A stretch of DNA of 51,265 nucleotides from an uncultured bacterium. GTDB lineage: Bacteria > Bacillota_I > Bacilli_A > RF39 > UBA660. Of the stretch, positions 34,074-42,696 are shown piece by piece. The translations under genes were made by a program, and so were the position numbers. The stretch covers positions 1 to 51,265 of the forward strand of contig CAUERX010000007.1 in the NCBI GenBank assembly GCA_959020415.1. Direction: 5' to 3'. The notes below the pieces were generated by a model. That model saw only the letters and a program-made list of their open reading frames with translations, ran no database searches and was not told the DNA's origin. Positions within the stretch are counted from its first letter, which is position 1. Each line of letters starts with the position of its first letter.

Positions 34074-35238
34074 AATCTTTGTATTGTTAGTTTTTTGTCT
34101 TATGTTATGTGGATGTGGAAACTACCGTGAACTTAATGATTTATCAGTTATTACTGGTGTCGCAATTGATAAAGATGAAGCTGGTTATAAATTAAGTTAT
34201 TTGATTGCCAATTCACAAAAGGCTCAAACAAGCAGTAAGGAAGGGGAAGCACAAACTACGGTTTATTCTGGAACTGGTAAAAATTTAACAGAGGCAGTTA
34301 AAACAATTGAAGTTAAGTCGCCAAAACAACTATATTATGGACACATTACAGCAGTAATTATTTCTGAAGAAATTGGTAAAGAAGGATTCCTAAAAGTAAG
34401 TGATATTATCCTTCGAAACCCAGAAACTCGCAAACAATTTTATATACTGCAAGCTAAAGATTGCGAAGCTAAGGATATTTTAAAAATCGTTTCTCCATTA
34501 GAGTCATTTCCATCGCAAAATATTGCATCGCTTATTAAAGCCAATCAATTGAATCAATCCTTTTCTTCAGACATTAATTATAGTCAATTTATAGGGCAAA
34601 TTTTAGATAAGGGTTATGATGCCATTTTACCAACAATCACGGTTAAAGGTGATGTTGATGATGGGAGTAAAGAAAAAAATATTCAAACAACTGAACCAAA
34701 AACATATTTGAAATTAGGTGCTTTAGCTATTTATCACAATGATAAGTTTATAGACTATGCTTCAAAGACAGAAAGTCAAGATATAAACATTTTAAAAAAT
34801 AAAATCAATGAATTTAAATATAATTTTAAATATAACGACGATCTTGTAGCTTATACTTCGGACAATGTAAAAACTAAAATAAATTTGAAAAGTTCAAATG
34901 GAATCGAAATTAACGTTACTTCTCGCGGTTTTATATCAGAAATAAATCAAAATGTCGATTTGGAAAATTCGAAGACACTTCAAGAAATGGAAAATAAACT
35001 TAGTACGGAAATTGAAGAACGTCTTAAGAAAACTTTAAATAGTTTACAGCATAAATATAAAGCCGATGTTATTGGCTTTGGTAATAAAATATATAAAAAA
35101 TACCCTAATGAGTGGAAAAAAGTCGAAGATAAATGGAATGAAAAATATTTTCCAAAGTTAAATATAAAGGTTAAAGCCAATTTTAAAATTGAATCTACAG
35201 GTTCTCTTGACCGAACTATTGAGGAGGTAAACTCATGA
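34063..35238 (+). CDS. gerKC: Spore germinant receptor lipoprotein subunit C
   Basis: 391 residues of the Ger(x)C family. The lipoprotein signal peptide ends in LMLCGCGNYRELNDL, with the lipidated cysteine in the lipobox, followed by the characteristic GVAIDKDEAGYKLSYLIANSQ and a long alpha/beta domain. Lipidation anchors it to the outer face of the spore inner membrane, where it is needed for receptor function. AAGGAGG lies before the ATG inside gerKA, and the gene overlaps gerKB by 4 bp (ATGA), so the three subunits are probably translated in a coupled way. Confidence 0.94.
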   Translation: MKNKIFVLLVFCLMLCGCGNYRELNDLSVITGVAIDKDEAGYKLSYLIANSQKAQTSSKEGEAQTTVYSGTGKNLTEAVKTIEVKSPKQLYYGHITAVIISEEIGKEGFLKVSDIILRNPETRKQFYILQAKDCEAKDILKIVSPLESFPSQNIASLIKANQLNQSFSSDINYSQFIGQILDKGYDAILPTITVKGDVDDGSKEKNIQTTEPKTYLKLGALAIYHNDKFIDYASKTESQDINILKNKINEFKYNFKYNDDLVAYTSDNVKTKINLKSSNGIEINVTSRGFISEINQNVDLENSKTLQEMENKLSTEIEERLKKTLNSLQHKYKADVIGFGNKIYKKYPNEWKKVEDKWNEKYFPKLNIKVKANFKIESTGSLDRTIEEVNS

Positions 35239-36341
35239 GAAAAATAAGTGCATTAGAGTATAATAGTTTAGCTTGGTTTCTGATGAGAGCAAGTCTAGTA
35301 GGAATTACAATGACTAGTTTAATTTCTATTTGTAGACAAGATGCTTGGATCAGTGGGATTATCGGAATAATTCTAGGTTTTATTCCAGCGGCTTTATTTA
35401 TCGCTTTAAGAAATCATGATAATAAAATGAATATTGTTCAACTTAATGAAGCCCTTTTTGGAAAATTTGGGAAGGTTGTAAATATTATTTTAATGATTGC
35501 GGTGTTTGTTTTTGTTCAAGTAATATTTTCTGATTTAGTTTATTTTATTACATCGCAGTTTCTTTATAAAACTTCCCCTGTTCTTATTTCAATTATTTTT
35601 GGTATTCCATTAGTATATGGTTTATTCAAAGGCTTAAATTCTATTTCTAAAACTAGTCTAATCCTGTTTTATGGAATTATATTAACAATTATCTTCATCG
35701 TGCTTGGTGTAAGTGGTGGGGTTAATGTTGAAAACTTAAAGCCAATGCTTATGACTGATGGTGGTTCTATAGCACATGGAGTTTTAATTTTTATTGCATA
35801 CAATGTTTTACCTTTATTTTTCCTTCTAATAATTCCAAAGTGCAGAATTGAAAATTATAAGATGAGAAAATCAGTTATTATTTATTTTATCGCACTATTA
35901 TCGGTTGTTAACGCGATATTCTTAACACTTACGGTTTATGGAATTAATCTTTCTGTTTTATTTGAATATCCAGAATTTCAACTACTTAAAAAAGTAGCTA
36001 TTGGTGAATTTATTGGAAAACTCGAAGGAATTCTTTCAATGGAATGGATTATATCATTTTTCGTCTTAGTTTTAGTGGGAATGTATTATGTTACCACAAC
36101 AATTAAAGAAACCTTTAAATTAAAAGAAAAAACAAACAAATTTGTTATTGTATTTGCTTGCTTACTGTTATTAATTATTAATCCCCTTATTTTTGTTAGT
36201 AATGGTGAAGCTAATGATGCGCTTCAAGGTCCACTTTTGATTTTTATGTATGTGATGTTTTTCGCTATTCCTCTGGTTATTTTAATTGCCGCGAAGGTTA
36301 AAACATTTTCATCACAAGGATGGCAGCGGAAACAATCATAA
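35235..36341 (+). CDS. gerKB: Spore germinant receptor permease-like subunit B
   Basis: 368 residues with ten or so transmembrane helices, of the GerAB/endospore germination permease family (related to APC-type amino-acid transporters). The B subunit binds the germinant in studied receptors. GAGGAGG lies upstream of the ATG, which overlaps gerKC. The 3' end overlaps the convergent tail-anchored gene by 44 bp, with no terminator in between. Confidence 0.94.
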   Translation: MRKISALEYNSLAWFLMRASLVGITMTSLISICRQDAWISGIIGIILGFIPAALFIALRNHDNKMNIVQLNEALFGKFGKVVNIILMIAVFVFVQVIFSDLVYFITSQFLYKTSPVLISIIFGIPLVYGLFKGLNSISKTSLILFYGIILTIIFIVLGVSGGVNVENLKPMLMTDGGSIAHGVLIFIAYNVLPLFFLLIIPKCRIENYKMRKSVIIYFIALLSVVNAIFLTLTVYGINLSVLFEYPEFQLLKKVAIGEFIGKLEGILSMEWIISFFVLVLVGMYYVTTTIKETFKLKEKTNKFVIVFACLLLLIINPLIFVSNGEANDALQGPLLIFMYVMFFAIPLVILIAAKVKTFSSQGWQRKQS

Positions 36342-37113
36342 TAACAATTAATATTGTAATTATTATGATATTGAAAACTTTTGGTTTACTCTTTTCTTCG
36401 CCATCAACAAAGTCTGATTTATTTAATTTTAAGCTTGATGTAAAGAATGAATGATCATAAGTAGGCTCACTAGGGCTTACTTTTCTTGTCTTTGGAGCTT
36501 CTTGCTCTTCAATTAGCTCACGAACATTTTTAATTTCACCAATTTTGGTATCATCGTCTTTTAAGTCGCTAAGAAGATCAGCAGCTAAATCAGCATCCCC
36601 TATTTTATTTAACATGCTTGTATTAGTGATAGTTTGAATTAGATCCTTTAAATCCTCTTCATCATCTTCTTCATAGTAATCTTCTTTTTTTAGTTCCTTT
36701 TTTAAATCGATATTTTTTAATATATTATACTGAGTATTACGGAGGACTCTTTCCTTATCATCTGGTTCTTTGTTTTCTTTAGCTTCTTTTAAAATATCTC
36801 TAATGTCATAGTTTTTTTCTTCTAATTCTGGGAAACGTCTAGTGACTTTTTTAGGAGGTTCTACGGGCTCCTTATAATCACCCGTAATACGACGATATTT
36901 TCTCTCTTTTTGATAATTCTCACGATTTTGTAGTAGTTCTTTTACTTTGGTAATGTCCACTTGATTGGCGTTATCTATTTCAGCAATACCTTCGATGTTA
37001 GAATATTTACCATAAGTATAAATCTCACCATAAAGGTCTTTATTACGGTTGCTTCGAGAATTTTGTTTATTTCGTCTTTGATTACCGTAGTATTTTTCCA
37101 TGCGCGATTTCAT
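36298..37113 (-). CDS. Tail-anchored protein of unknown function
   Basis: 271 residues. The body is hydrophilic, strongly charged and probably mostly helical or disordered (KEDYYEEDDEEDLKDL acidic patch near residue 150). A single transmembrane helix (about 247-268) comes at the very C-terminus with almost nothing after it, a tail-anchored topology leaving the protein in the cytoplasm. No enzymatic motif is visible. AGAGGTGG precedes the ATG at 37113. It converges on and overlaps gerKB by 44 bp and is divergent from the ferredoxin gene. A sporulation-related role is conceivable from context but unsupported. Confidence 0.7.
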   Translation of the reverse strand: MKSRMEKYYGNQRRNKQNSRSNRNKDLYGEIYTYGKYSNIEGIAEIDNANQVDITKVKELLQNRENYQKERKYRRITGDYKEPVEPPKKVTRRFPELEEKNYDIRDILKEAKENKEPDDKERVLRNTQYNILKNIDLKKELKKEDYYEEDDEEDLKDLIQTITNTSMLNKIGDADLAADLLSDLKDDDTKIGEIKNVRELIEEQEAPKTRKVSPSEPTYDHSFFTSSLKLNKSDFVDGEEKSKPKVFNIIIITILIVIMIVSAAILVMKMF

Positions 37114-37169
37114 TACTACCACCTCTATAATAATAATATCACATTTTAAGCGTTTTTTAAACCTTGGAC

Positions 37170-37199
37170 TTGCATTTTATGGGCTTTTTATTTTATAAT
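37170..37199 (+). promoter_or_regulatory. Sigma-A promoter of ferredoxin gene
   Basis: TTGCAT (37170-37175), 18 bp, TATAAT (37194-37199), 18 bp before the start codon. Confidence 0.65.
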
Positions 37200-37217
37200 T
37201 AATCAAGGAGGAATTTT

Positions 37218-37394
37218 ATGGTAAAAGTAAATAAAGACTTATGTATTAGCTGTGGGTCTTGCGTAGCAATTGCCCCAGAAAACTTTGACTTTGATGATGA
37301 AGGCTTAGCTGAAGTTAAAAAAAATGAAATTAATGATGATGTAAAAGATGCAGCAGAAGCTTGTCCAACTGACGCAATTGAGATTGAAGACTAA
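37218..37394 (+). CDS. Small [4Fe-4S] ferredoxin
   Basis: 58 residues, begins MVKVNKDLCISCGSCVAIAPENF and ends CPTDAIEIED. Four cluster ligands are visible: Cys9, Cys12, Cys15 and Cys49 (followed by Pro). This is the single-cluster type typical of Bacillus and Clostridium-related ferredoxins. It carries electrons at low potential in the cytosol; partner enzymes cannot be inferred from this neighbourhood. AAGGAGG precedes the ATG. Monocistronic with its own promoter and terminator. Confidence 0.95.
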   Translation: MVKVNKDLCISCGSCVAIAPENFDFDDEGLAEVKKNEINDDVKDAAEACPTDAIEIED

Positions 37395-37411
37395 GCTTAT
37401 AGTCTTTTTTT
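37389..37411 (+). terminator. Ferredoxin terminator
   Basis: Stem GACTA/TAGTC (37389-37393 with 37400-37404) overlapping the stop codon, followed by seven T. Confidence 0.75.
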
Positions 37412-37417
37412 GTGAAT

Positions 37418-37446
37418 TTGATTAAGTCATCATATTTTGGTATAAT
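37418..37446 (+). promoter_or_regulatory. Sigma-A promoter
   Basis: TTGATT (37418-37423), 17 bp, TATAAT (37441-37446), 33 bp before the gene at 37480. Confidence 0.75.
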
Positions 37447-37479
37447 TACAATATATTTTATTAAAGGAGGAATGGCTTA

Positions 37480-38100
37480 ATGGACCCAGACTCGGGATCG
37501 AAAAGCAATTATAAAGATGTTTTTGTCAACTGTTCGACAATAAAACCAGAAATTAATTTTCAAGAAAAATCAGGTATTAAATATTTTGATACTGCTAGTA
37601 TGATAGATGATACTGATAGTTTTATCTTATCAAGTGCATCTTTTGATAGTGATTATAATTTTTTATACGGTGAAGTGTGCGTAATAAGGTTAAACCATGA
37701 GGAATATTATGGCATTAAAAAATCAATTGGAAAAGAAATAAATTTAATGGATATGGTTCATCGCTTTAATCCAGCCGAAGCTGTAATGCTTTCAACAGGA
37801 CCTAATGGAAGAAAATATGAAAAGTTAATGGGTGACGAAGTTGTTGAAACTAGTTGCTATGATACTGAATTTTCAGATATGGTTCTTGAAGACAGACAGT
37901 TATCTAGTACAGTTGATTATATGAATAATTATTTAATTAGATATGGAACATGCCGTGGATTATCAGTTGATGTTTTTAAAAGTTTTGAACAGCAAGTTCA
38001 AGTGATAAATGAAGCAAACATTGTATCTTACCAACAAGCAAGAGTTAGGAAAAAAGCAAAAGTTAATAATGAAACAATAGTTAGTAAAAAAACGGCTTAA
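37480..38100 (+). CDS. Hypothetical cytosolic protein, 206 residues
   Basis: Not recognised. No signal peptide or membrane helix is seen. The N-terminal two thirds looks like a mixed alpha/beta domain (YGEVCVIRLNHEEYYGIKKSIGKEINLMDMVHRFNPAEAVMLS). The C-terminal 50 residues are helical, Gln-rich and then basic (QQARVRKKAKVNNETIVSKK). The ribosome site AAAGGAGGA and the near-consensus promoter suggest solid expression. The gene stands alone between a ferredoxin and a surface-gene relic, so context gives no clue. Confidence 0.7.
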   Translation: MDPDSGSKSNYKDVFVNCSTIKPEINFQEKSGIKYFDTASMIDDTDSFILSSASFDSDYNFLYGEVCVIRLNHEEYYGIKKSIGKEINLMDMVHRFNPAEAVMLSTGPNGRKYEKLMGDEVVETSCYDTEFSDMVLEDRQLSSTVDYMNNYLIRYGTCRGLSVDVFKSFEQQVQVINEANIVSYQQARVRKKAKVNNETIVSKKTA

Positions 38101-38101
38101 T

Positions 38102-38128
38102 AAAAACCACCTTTGGGTGTTTTTTTCA
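38102..38128 (+). terminator. Terminator of the 206-residue ORF
   Basis: Short stem CACC/GGTG extended by A-T pairs, with a T run, directly after the stop. Confidence 0.7.
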
Positions 38129-38146
38129 TTTCTTTTTCGATTTTTT

Positions 38147-38230
38147 CTAGACTATTTTATAAGGGTTAGTTTTTGTTCCTTCACCTGTTAAAGTGATATC
38201 TGAATTTAGAGAGAGAGAAACCATTATACG
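38147..38230 (-). pseudogene. Relic of a third surface-family paralog
   Basis: On the minus strand the frame VSLSLNSDITLTGEGTKTNP and then YKIV, followed by TAG (38147-38149), matches the C-termini of the two intact surface paralogs (GDGTSINPYTI and GAGTSNNPYMI). Nothing upstream of about 38230 is recognisable, so only some 25 codons remain. It shows that the family was once larger here. Confidence 0.7.
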
Positions 38231-38257
38231 AGAATTAATTAGTCAAAAAATGATTAC

Positions 38258-38284
38258 AAAAAAGGTCAAAGGTTGACTTTTATT
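38258..38284 (-). terminator. Terminator of rluB
   Basis: Imperfect stem AAAAGTCAA/TTGACCTTTT with a short loop followed by T residues on the minus strand, about 18 bp after the rluB stop. Confidence 0.6.
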
Positions 38285-38301
38285 AAATTTAATTACTTAT
38301 A

Positions 38302-39015
38302 TTATTTTACTAAACTATATAATGTTTTAACTTCTTTAATGTTTAAATGGCGGTATTCTCCTGATTTTAAACCTGATAAATCTAAAAAGGCAAATTTTTC
38401 TCTTTTTAAGCTTTTAACTTTATAGCCAATAGCTTCAAACATTTTTTTTACTTGATGATATTTTCCTTCATGAATAGTTACTTCAACGATAGTTGTTTTT
38501 TTTCTTTTATCCATTTTCTTTATTTTAGCACGATCGGCTTTGATTTTTTCACCATCAATAATAATACCTTGAGTTAATTTTCTAATTAATGCAGGATTTA
38601 CTACTTGATCTATTTTAGCTATATAAACTTTTTGAACTTCATTTCTGGGATGAATTAATAAGTTAGTAAGTTCACCATCATTAGTAAGCAATAAAAGACC
38701 ACTAGTATCGTAATCTAACCTTCCAACCGGATATAATCTATTTTCACTTTTAATTAAATCAAGAACAGTTTTGCGCCCTTTTTCGTCTTTTGTCGAAGTT
38801 ATAATACCACGTGGTTTATATAAAAGAATATATTCTTTTTCGTTTTGTTTTAAAGTATGCCCTTCAATAACAATAGCATCACTGAGACTAGCCTTAACAC
38901 CTAAGTCAGTTATTTTTTCACCATTGACGATAACTTTGCCTTTAGCAATTAGCTCTTCAGCTTTTCTTCTTGAACAATATCCACTATTGGCTATAATTTT
39001 TTGTAATCTTTCCAT
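38302..39015 (-). CDS. rluB: Ribosomal large-subunit pseudouridine synthase, RluB type
   Basis: 237 residues. An N-terminal S4 RNA-binding domain (LQKIIANSGYCSRRKAEELIAKGKVIVNG) precedes the RsuA/RluB catalytic domain, with the nucleophilic Asp in VGRLDYDTSGLLLLTNDG. It converts a specific 23S uridine to pseudouridine. AGGTGA precedes the ATG at 39015. The upstream GTG belongs to that site. It sits 35 bp downstream of spmB, reproducing the dacB-spmA-spmB-rluB order known in Bacillus subtilis, which supports the RluB assignment over other family members. Confidence 0.92.
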   Translation of the reverse strand: MERLQKIIANSGYCSRRKAEELIAKGKVIVNGEKITDLGVKASLSDAIVIEGHTLKQNEKEYILLYKPRGIITSTKDEKGRKTVLDLIKSENRLYPVGRLDYDTSGLLLLTNDGELTNLLIHPRNEVQKVYIAKIDQVVNPALIRKLTQGIIIDGEKIKADRAKIKKMDKRKKTTIVEVTIHEGKYHQVKKMFEAIGYKVKSLKREKFAFLDLSGLKSGEYRHLNIKEVKTLYSLVK

Positions 39016-39050
39016 GCATCTCACCTAGTGAAAATTATACAGGAAATACA

Positions 39051-39569
39051 TTAAAAAAACAAGGGAACAATTAATAGACTTAATATTACGGTCGCTAAAT
39101 CAGCTAAAAGTCCAGCCCATAAGGCATATTTTATTTTTTTAATCCCGATTGTTCCAAAATATAATGTAATAATGTATAAGGTCGTATCACTAGAACCTTG
39201 AATAATAGATGCCATGATACTTAAATAGTTATCAGCGCCATATGTAGTAAACATGTCGTTTAAAAGGGCCAACCCAAAACTCCCAGAGAGCGGACGCATT
39301 ACAGCAATTGGCAATATTTCTAAAGGAACATGGATTAAAAGAAATAAAGGCTTTAAAAAAGTAAAGACCTCATCTATCAACCCACTATTAGTAAAAATGT
39401 TAATACCAAAAATCATAGCTAGTAAAGGCGGAAACATGTTCAAAACCATTGGCAGGCCTTCTTTAGCACCATCAACAAAACTATCATAAACATTAATTTT
39501 CTTTTTAGCACCATATAGGACAACTACCAATACTAATAAGGGAATAAATAAATTAGAAATTAGTTTCAT
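39051..39569 (-). CDS. spmB: Spore maturation protein B
   Basis: 172 residues, several transmembrane helices of the nucleoside-recognition (Gate) domain type: YGAKKKINVYDSFVDGAKEGLPMVLNMFPPLLAMIFG and MRPLSGSFGLALLNDMFTTYGAD. With SpmA it is required for full core dehydration and heat resistance of spores. Its ATG overlaps the spmA TGA stop (ATGA), and AGGAGG lies within spmA. This overlap also shows that TGA is used as a stop codon. Confidence 0.95.
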   Translation of the reverse strand: MKLISNLFIPLLVLVVVLYGAKKKINVYDSFVDGAKEGLPMVLNMFPPLLAMIFGINIFTNSGLIDEVFTFLKPLFLLIHVPLEILPIAVMRPLSGSFGLALLNDMFTTYGADNYLSIMASIIQGSSDTTLYIITLYFGTIGIKKIKYALWAGLLADLATVILSLLIVPLFF

Positions 39570-40144
39570 TTATACCTCCTAGCAAAAATTCGGTCGATAA
39601 TAAGGCCAATAAAGAGAGAAACAAAACTAACGATAATACAGGGAACAACAATGCTTGTTGGATCAGTACTATCGTGCATCATTCTTAAAGAAATAATAGT
39701 TGTCGGAACAAGCGTAACACCGCAAGTATTAATAACAAGGAAAGTGATCATACTACGACTTGCGGTATCTTTTTCTTTATTTAACTTTTGTAAAGATTCC
39801 ATGGCTTTTAAGCCAAAAGGTGTCGCCGCATTGCCTAATCCAAATAAATTAGCAATTATATTAGAAGAAATTAAACCTAGTGATTCATGACCCTTTGGAA
39901 TTTCAGGAAAAATTTTTGATAAAACTGGGGAGATAAAATTAGAAGCTTTTTCAAGTAATCCAGATTGTTTGGCAATATTCATAATCCCTAGCCAAATAGC
40001 AAGTAACGGAAAGATTTGAATGATTAAATCTAAGGTTGTTTTACCACTAGAGAGAATTTGACTATTTAGAACATCGGCTTTGCCATTTAGAATTAAAAAT
40101 AAGGAACCAACGACAATGAAAAAAATCCAAAGCTTGTTAATCAT
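39566..40144 (-). CDS. spmA: Spore maturation protein A
   Basis: 192 residues with a Gate-type membrane domain (LIIQIFPLLAIWLGIMNIAKQSGLLEKAS, LGLISSNIIANLFGLGNAATPFGLKAMESLQ). It is a paralogous partner of SpmB and acts in spore core dehydration. It overlaps dacB by 8 bp and spmB by 4 bp in a tightly packed three-gene operon under a sigma-E-like promoter. Confidence 0.95.
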   Translation of the reverse strand: MINKLWIFFIVVGSLFLILNGKADVLNSQILSSGKTTLDLIIQIFPLLAIWLGIMNIAKQSGLLEKASNFISPVLSKIFPEIPKGHESLGLISSNIIANLFGLGNAATPFGLKAMESLQKLNKEKDTASRSMITFLVINTCGVTLVPTTIISLRMMHDSTDPTSIVVPCIIVSFVSLFIGLIIDRIFARRYK

Positions 40145-41213
40145 TAAACCAAGACTTTATTTTACTTAAAAAGCTTTTATCTTTAGTTTTATTTTTATCA
40201 ACGTATATATTAACGCTATTTACTTTTTTATCACCAATATAAAGATTTGCTTTTCCAACTTTATCACCAGTTTTAAATTTTCTTTTCTTTTCTAATTCAT
40301 ATTTTAAACTAACAGCTTCAGTTTCAGCTTCTAAAAGAGGATACTTTAAAGTTTTTTTAATATAAAGACGATTTTTCTTATAATAGTCTTCCCCTAAAAT
40401 GGAAATTGTACCTTTATCTAATAATGTATAGGATTTATATTTTTTAAAAGCTTCTTCATACAGCTTTTTATGATCAGCCCAATCGTTGCCATCATTTAAA
40501 GTAACAACAGCTAAGTTTAAACCATCTTTTGAGGCTGAAGTAACTAAAGTTCGTTTAGCTATTTTAGTAAAACCGGTTTTACCACCCGTGGTGTATTTAT
40601 ATTGATTTAAGAGTTTATTTTTATTGTGCCAAACATAGACATTTTTATTAGTTTTAACTGTATGTTTTTTAGTCCCTGTTATTTTTCTAAAATCAACATT
40701 TTGCATAGCATAACTCATTAATAAAGACATATCGTAAGCTGATGAAAAGTTCCCCTTTTCCTCATCAAGACCGCTTGGATTATTAAAGGTTGTATCATTC
40801 ATACCTAACTCTTTAGCCTTTTTGTTCATCAAATCAACAAATTTTTCAGTATCACCAGCGACAGCCTTAGCAATTACTAAAGCAGCATCATTTCCACTTC
40901 TTAGCATTAAGCCATAAACTAAATCCTCTAGTTTGATTTTTTCACCTTGTTTTACATAAATTCCAGAACCATAGGCTTTTAAAATTTCATCACCAACAGT
41001 TACTGTTTTTTGTAAATTAGCATTTTCAATAGCGACAACAGCCGTCATTATTTTAGATATTGATGCAACACTTTGAACATAATTAGCATCTTTAGCGTAT
41101 AAAACCCTATGGGAGTCAGTATCTATTAAAATAGCAGAATGCGCATTTGTGTTAAAAGCACATACTTTTAGGGGCAAAACCAATATGATTATAAAAAACA
41201 AGATTTTTTTCAC
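40137..41213 (-). CDS. dacB: Sporulation D-alanyl-D-alanine carboxypeptidase
   Basis: 358-residue low-molecular-mass penicillin-binding protein trimming cross-links of spore cortex peptidoglycan. Signal peptide about 1-19; SxxK motif in SISKIM, SGN in RSGND and KTG in TTGGKTGFT are intact. A C-terminal beta domain (about 270-345) follows. The start codon is GTG, with AGGTGATA upstream. Choice of dacB rather than dacF rests on operon context with spmA and spmB and on the sigma-E-like promoter. Confidence 0.93.
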   Translation of the reverse strand: MKKILFFIIILVLPLKVCAFNTNAHSAILIDTDSHRVLYAKDANYVQSVASISKIMTAVVAIENANLQKTVTVGDEILKAYGSGIYVKQGEKIKLEDLVYGLMLRSGNDAALVIAKAVAGDTEKFVDLMNKKAKELGMNDTTFNNPSGLDEEKGNFSSAYDMSLLMSYAMQNVDFRKITGTKKHTVKTNKNVYVWHNKNKLLNQYKYTTGGKTGFTKIAKRTLVTSASKDGLNLAVVTLNDGNDWADHKKLYEEAFKKYKSYTLLDKGTISILGEDYYKKNRLYIKKTLKYPLLEAETEAVSLKYELEKKRKFKTGDKVGKANLYIGDKKVNSVNIYVDKNKTKDKSFLSKIKSWFND

Positions 41214-41229
41214 TTATATCACCTAGGTA

Positions 41230-41256
41230 ATTGTATGAAAAGACAGGCCGTTTTAT
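41230..41256 (-). promoter_or_regulatory. Sigma-E promoter of dacB-spmA-spmB
   Basis: On the minus strand ATA (41254-41256), 16 bp, CATACAAT (41230-41237). The -10 is an exact match to the mother-cell sigma-E consensus, and the dacB operon is a known sigma-E target in Bacillus subtilis. Confidence 0.7.
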
Positions 41257-41285
41257 GTACATGTTTTATTTCAAGTTTTCAAAAT

Positions 41286-41314
41286 AAAAAGACTATATTA
41301 TCCTGCATATAGTC
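41286..41314 (-). terminator. Terminator of lipoprotein gene
   Basis: 8-bp stem GACTATAT/ATATAGTC (41291-41298 with 41307-41314) followed by T residues on the minus strand. It overlaps the last codons of the gene. Confidence 0.75.
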
Positions 41315-41840
41315 CATTAATTTTATTTAAGTCTTCATCACTTAATTGATTTAATACCCATTCATCATTTTGTTTAGTAAGAGTTAAATTCAAAGTATAA
41401 GTTGTTGTATCTTTTACTTTCTTTAATTCTTCTAAACGGTAACTACTAAACTTAGCTACGTCGTCAGCTCCTGATTCGTTTTTAAACTTATCTTGGTTTT
41501 CACTCTTATATGTATCAGCATCAGCGATAGCTTTTGAGTAATCCCTAACAGTTATTTCCACTTCAACTGTAGCGTTATCTCCATCGATAGTTTCGTTTTT
41601 GATTTCATATTTCATATCTTGATAATGTTTTTTCATGAAATCACGATAATCTTTGCGATCGTCATCAGTGAGCGTGGTGTCAGATGTTAAAGTTGTATCT
41701 AAATCATCTAAAACAGAATTATCAAGGGTTTGATATTTATTAAGATAGTCTTCAACTTTCTTAGTTGGAGTATTACCCATATTAGTACCACATCCAGTTA
41801 AAACAACGATAGCTACTAAGGCTAATAAAACTTTTTTCAT
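41298..41840 (-). CDS. Putative lipoprotein, function unknown
   Basis: 180 residues. Signal peptide with a lipobox, VVLTGCG, lipidated Cys at residue 17. The mature part is acidic with VEDYLNKYQTLDNSVLDDLD and a C-terminal EWVLNQLSDEDLNKINGLY. This resembles extracellular NTF2/DUF4878-like folds in general shape (a short helical start, then beta strands such as NATVEVEITVRDY and TTYTLNLTLTKQNDEWVL), but I cannot name a family. AAGGAGGGA precedes the ATG. It is single-gene, with the dacB operon downstream. Confidence 0.8.
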   Translation of the reverse strand: MKKVLLALVAIVVLTGCGTNMGNTPTKKVEDYLNKYQTLDNSVLDDLDTTLTSDTTLTDDDRKDYRDFMKKHYQDMKYEIKNETIDGDNATVEVEITVRDYSKAIADADTYKSENQDKFKNESGADDVAKFSSYRLEELKKVKDTTTYTLNLTLTKQNDEWVLNQLSDEDLNKINGLYAG

Positions 41841-41904
41841 AACTTCCCTCCTTATTAGTAGTTTGAGAAGTTATATGCTTTTTATACATATTAAAGGTAT
41901 TTTT

Positions 41905-42591
41905 TTACTTTTTATTATTTTTAGCCATTTCGCCTAATTTTTTTAAATTTTCTGGTATTTTTACTTTTAAGTTAGGGAACGCTATTACTAGACGTTTATT
42001 TAACAAAGATTTACTACGAAGTATTTCTTTCACTTTAGCAGTAATTTCATCGGTTGTATCAATGGCATCACTCAAATCTACGCGTTTGATATTTGAAATT
42101 ATATTAAATGATATAATAATATCGGTTAATATAATAAGAGCTAAAACAATTGACACGATTGTTAAAGCTAAATCAGGGAATAAACTCATAACCTTTTCAA
42201 AAAATGGATTCAGAAAATGGATTAATATAACACCTAAAGCACCAAAGCCTAAAGTCATGGTTAAACTAATACGGCCATTTAAATTATATTTATGTGTACT
42301 ATAATCCCACCATCTAGTTTTAAATATTTTTTCCATAATATAACCAGTGAAATATTCTAAAACAGCACCAAAGATACTGGACATAACAAATAAAGCAACT
42401 AAATCATCAACATATTTAGTTAAAAAAATTGTAATTAATAAAGCGCCTGTTCCATATATTGGACAATATGGCCCGATTAAAAAGCCACGATCAGTAACTT
42501 TTTTTTGCTCGAAAGAAACAATAATAACTTCCATAATCCAACCTAAAATTGAACAAATTATAAATAACAAAAACATAATTCTTAAATCCAT
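41905..42591 (-). CDS. CmpB-like (PF06541) membrane protein
   Basis: 228 residues with about five transmembrane helices. Conserved features of the so-called putative ABC-transporter type IV family are present: ILGWIMEV at the start, RGFLIGPYCPIYGTGALL, and TGYIMEKIFKTRWWDYSTHKYNLNGRI. The name is historical; no ATPase gene is linked and the function is unknown. The C-terminal 50 residues are cytoplasmic and basic. A weak AGTAGGGA lies before the ATG. Confidence 0.82.
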   Translation of the reverse strand: MDLRIMFLLFIICSILGWIMEVIIVSFEQKKVTDRGFLIGPYCPIYGTGALLITIFLTKYVDDLVALFVMSSIFGAVLEYFTGYIMEKIFKTRWWDYSTHKYNLNGRISLTMTLGFGALGVILIHFLNPFFEKVMSLFPDLALTIVSIVLALIILTDIIISFNIISNIKRVDLSDAIDTTDEITAKVKEILRSKSLLNKRLVIAFPNLKVKIPENLKKLGEMAKNNKK

Positions 42592-42696
42592 TTTACATCC
42601 CTACTTCTTTATTCATTTTAACATGTTTACTAGGGGAATGCAATTAATATTATTATGGGCACATTTTAAGTTTTTATTTTTTTTAGGAAATAATAC

